Source of the DNA: Helianthus annuus
Taxonomy: Eukaryota; Streptophyta; Magnoliopsida; Asterales; Asteraceae
Reading direction: 5' to 3'
Length of the DNA stretch: 64,000 nucleotides
Assembly: GCF_002127325.2 (NCBI RefSeq)
Contig: NC_035437.2
Location: forward strand, 171,867,378 to 171,931,377
The translations under genes and the position numbers were made by a program. Under the pieces are notes generated by a model. That model did no database searches. It was not told the DNA's origin and saw only the letters and a list, made by a program, of their open reading frames with translations. Shown piece by piece: positions 61,898 through 64,000 of the stretch (position 1 is the first letter of the stretch; each line of letters begins with the position of its first letter).

Positions 61898-62660
61898 CAT
61901 ACCTGCTCGAAGTAGTCTCTCTTACTTCTTCTTGGATAATTGCATTCCTTTCTGGTGCAAACTTCCTCCTTTTTTGATGGATTGGTTTGATAGACCTGTC
62001 AATGCCGAGTTTGTGAGTAATATATCCTTAGATATACCTGTCATGTCTTCATGTTTCCAAGCAAAGGTGGATTTTCTTCTTCAGGAAGGATAATAAGTCT
62101 TTCTTTCATCTTGCCAAGGATCCCTGATCCGATATAGATTTTTGATTCAGGATCACTAGGATCCAGAGGATTTCATCCACATCTTGTTCCCTTGCCTCCA
62201 AGACATTCCTCGGAGGATACTGTAATGCTATTGCTCCCTTGACTTCGAGTTGGCTTCATAGATGAGGTATAACAATCCTTAGCCTCCTGCTGATCACTGT
62301 CGATCTTTGATTACCCCATGGGCTATGGAGCTTTACACATTGATGGTAGGTGGATGGGACTGCTTTCATATCATGTATCCAAGGCCTGCCAAGGATAACG
62401 TTGCAACAAGATAAACAGTCAATAACACAAAATTTCTGATAATTATGTAATCCTTCCACGTAGATTGGGAGTTTGATGTCCCCAGAGTTTTCTTCGTTTC
62501 TCCACTGAATCCTACAAGCACGGAGGATCTCGGTTGATGTCTGATTCTGGATACCCATTTTCTTCAGAACATCAAGCTGGATAATGTTCACTGAGCTCCC
62601 TCCATCAATAAGGATCCTGCGGACAAAATGGTTAGAGATAAGAGAGTGATAACTAAACTA
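61898..62660 (-). pseudogene. Element B continuation: protease and RT N-terminus, frame-broken
   Basis: Homologous to element C about 54048-54830, in reverse. Protease-flank pieces are readable (DIKLPIYVEGLHNYQKFCVI and NVILGRPWIHDMK, within 62256-62591), but many single-base deletions break the frame, for example near 62240, 62430 and 62490-62550. The site matching the leaky stop of C has lost a base. Element D interrupts B at 62660/62661 just upstream of the protease active-site coding region. Confidence 0.8.
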
Positions 62661-63379
62661 TGTTTTGGTCAAAAATCACACAAGGATAATGTAACCAAAC
62701 TTTATGTAAACGGGGTATGATGCTTGGTTAATTATGAAAGTAAAGGATCACTTCTGTGATAAAGATGCAAAGACACAATGATTTATACGAGGAAAAAGCC
62801 CTTGATCAATGTATGATCTCCGGCATAAAAAACCTCGGGTGATGGCAACTACCGATCACCAACTTCAATATAATAAAAATGTAGTTACAACTTCGGATAG
62901 TAATGAGCTGAGTACAAGGATCACTGAGTGTCTAAGTGTTTGAGAGTTGTGTCGTATGTCGTGTGTGTTCTTCCGAATGAGGAAGAGTGGTATTTATACA
63001 TGTGTAGGTGACCTATTTTAGGTAAAATAACTAATATTCAGCTCATTACCCCTTTAGAAATAAAGACAATCTAGCCTAAATTGCTGCCCATGAATCAAGC
63101 CATGTTTCCATATCCTGTGCAACGTCTATCTCTGATTTAGCTCTTGCCATATTTGTGAAGACGCGTCCCTGGATCATGATCTTTAGAGCATATCCTGCTA
63201 GATGTTCCTGCAAAACAATATTGTAGTAAGCGAAGGTGACCGTTAGTATAAGGATCACCATAATGTCCCATGATCCTGATCTTGAAGTCCGGCTGAGGAT
63301 CACTGCCTGCCAAAGAAACAAGGATCACTGGTTAGGATCACGTATAAGGATCACTTATAGTAAAAATCCAGCCCTAACA
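62661..63379 (-). repeat. 3' LTR of element D
   Basis: 719 bp, sense orientation minus, from TGTTAGGGCTGG (at 63379) to GACCAAAACA (at 62661). Same family as the LTRs of B and C. The sense polypurine-type tract lies just outside, at 63380-63393. Confidence 0.9.
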
Positions 63380-63536
63380 ATTGCCCCCAAAATATAAGGA
63401 GTTAATTGTAAATAGACGAGTTATATTTTGTTATGATCTTATCTCTAACGGGCGATTCCAAGAAACTAGCCGTTATGCTCGGACTAGCCGTTATGATCAT
63501 TACGTCACAGATGTGACAATCCCTGCAAATCATCAT

Positions 63537-63546
63537 TATAAATAGG
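63537..63546 (+). promoter_or_regulatory. TATA box of the antisense gene in element D
   Basis: TATAAATAGG with the same upstream TACGTCACAGATGTGACA block (63501-63518) as in the sister elements. Confidence 0.6.
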
Positions 63547-63704
63547 AGATAGGGTCAGGATCAGTTTGTGTTTAAATTCAAGATACACTCTCCTTATATT
63601 CTGCACCGAAGGTTGTCCAGGTATCCTCTTCTTCTCTCTTTTCCTTTCTTTCTTTTCTTTACTCTGTTTTTTTCTCCGTCTCTGTTTCTATTCCGTCACG
63701 AAAC

Positions 63705-64000
63705 ATGTTGCTCCGGAATTCTCCACACAAGGATTCCAAGAAGGATAGTCCCTTAAAAAGCCAGGGGATTATCAAGGATTCTCCTTCGGAGAGGTGTTGC
63801 TTCAGTGATGCTCACGTAGACAAGATTCGTCATTGCTTTCCGGCGAATGTTGTTTTTAAATCCTTTGATCCTACTGCTTTGAGCGACTTTGTCTCAGATG
63901 TCTGGGTGGCTTTTCCTGCTACTCCGTTTGCTATAGGTTACTCATATCCTTTTCCAGACTTTACCCAGTCTTTCTTTTCTTAACCGGCATCTCTTACATC
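63705..64000 (+). CDS. Antisense gene of element D, exon 1, partial and frame-shifted
   Basis: Starts MLLRNSPHKDSKKDSPLKSQ as in B and C. The frame meets a stop at 63981-63983, directly after FTQSFFS, because one base is missing from the TTTTCC run present in the other copies. Sequence beyond the stop still matches the family, so the copy is probably a recent pseudogene or the base is a sequencing error. The remaining exons lie outside the window. Confidence 0.65.

Larger units (their letters stand above)
62661..64000 (-). mobile_element. Element D: third related Ty3/gypsy element, truncated by the window
   Basis: Only the 3' LTR, the polypurine-type tract and the start of the antisense gene are in the window. 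It inserted in the protease region of element B, in the same orientation as B. The remaining part, and the rest of B and A, should follow beyond 64000. Confidence 0.85.

Overview
This is nuclear DNA of a flowering plant. It has GT-AG spliced genes with orthologues typical of land plants (a class IV sirtuin and an AGC-VIII D6PK-type kinase), AT-rich introns loaded with small DNA transposons, and a large nest of LTR retrotransposons. The repeat style fits a large-genome eudicot, possibly Asteraceae, but that placement is a weak inference.

About 1-37.8 kb is gene-bearing. An SRT1 (SIRT6-type sirtuin) gene runs on + from 2742 to 12408 in 14 exons that rebuild a 473-residue protein. A two-coding-exon D6PK-like kinase gene runs on - from 26532 to 22506 (540 residues), with a likely extra intron in its 5' UTR. 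Introns and spacers hold many short transposons, several bounded by exact target-site duplications (TSDs): hAT (8 bp), Mutator-like foldbacks (9-10 bp), PIF/Harbinger (TAA/TTA), a SINE fragment that duplicated a splice donor, a Helitron-like 3' end and a LINE tail. Two decayed last exons of a p24-beta cargo-receptor gene lie at 13.5 and 21.7 kb. A 4.3 kb inverted-repeat element between them carries FAR1-like and CXC-like coding debris.

From 37.8 to 64 kb the window is nested retrotransposon. A non-coding element with 3.5 kb LTRs (LARD-like, called A, - strand) is interrupted in its 5' LTR by a Ty3/gypsy Tat-type element (B, -). B is itself interrupted in reverse transcriptase by a complete related element (C, +, 10.8 kb, 6-bp TSD, LTRs about 99% identical) and in protease by a third relative (D, -, running off the window).

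The most unusual system is in B, C and D. Each carries, between pol and the 3' LTR and on the opposite strand to gag-pol, a four-exon spliced gene (449 residues in B; identical exon sizes in C) with its own TATA box. C also has an in-frame UAG between protease and reverse transcriptase in exactly the tobacco-mosaic-type leaky context. The family shows a strong excess of GATC and two conserved GAAA-loop hairpins downstream of the antisense gene.
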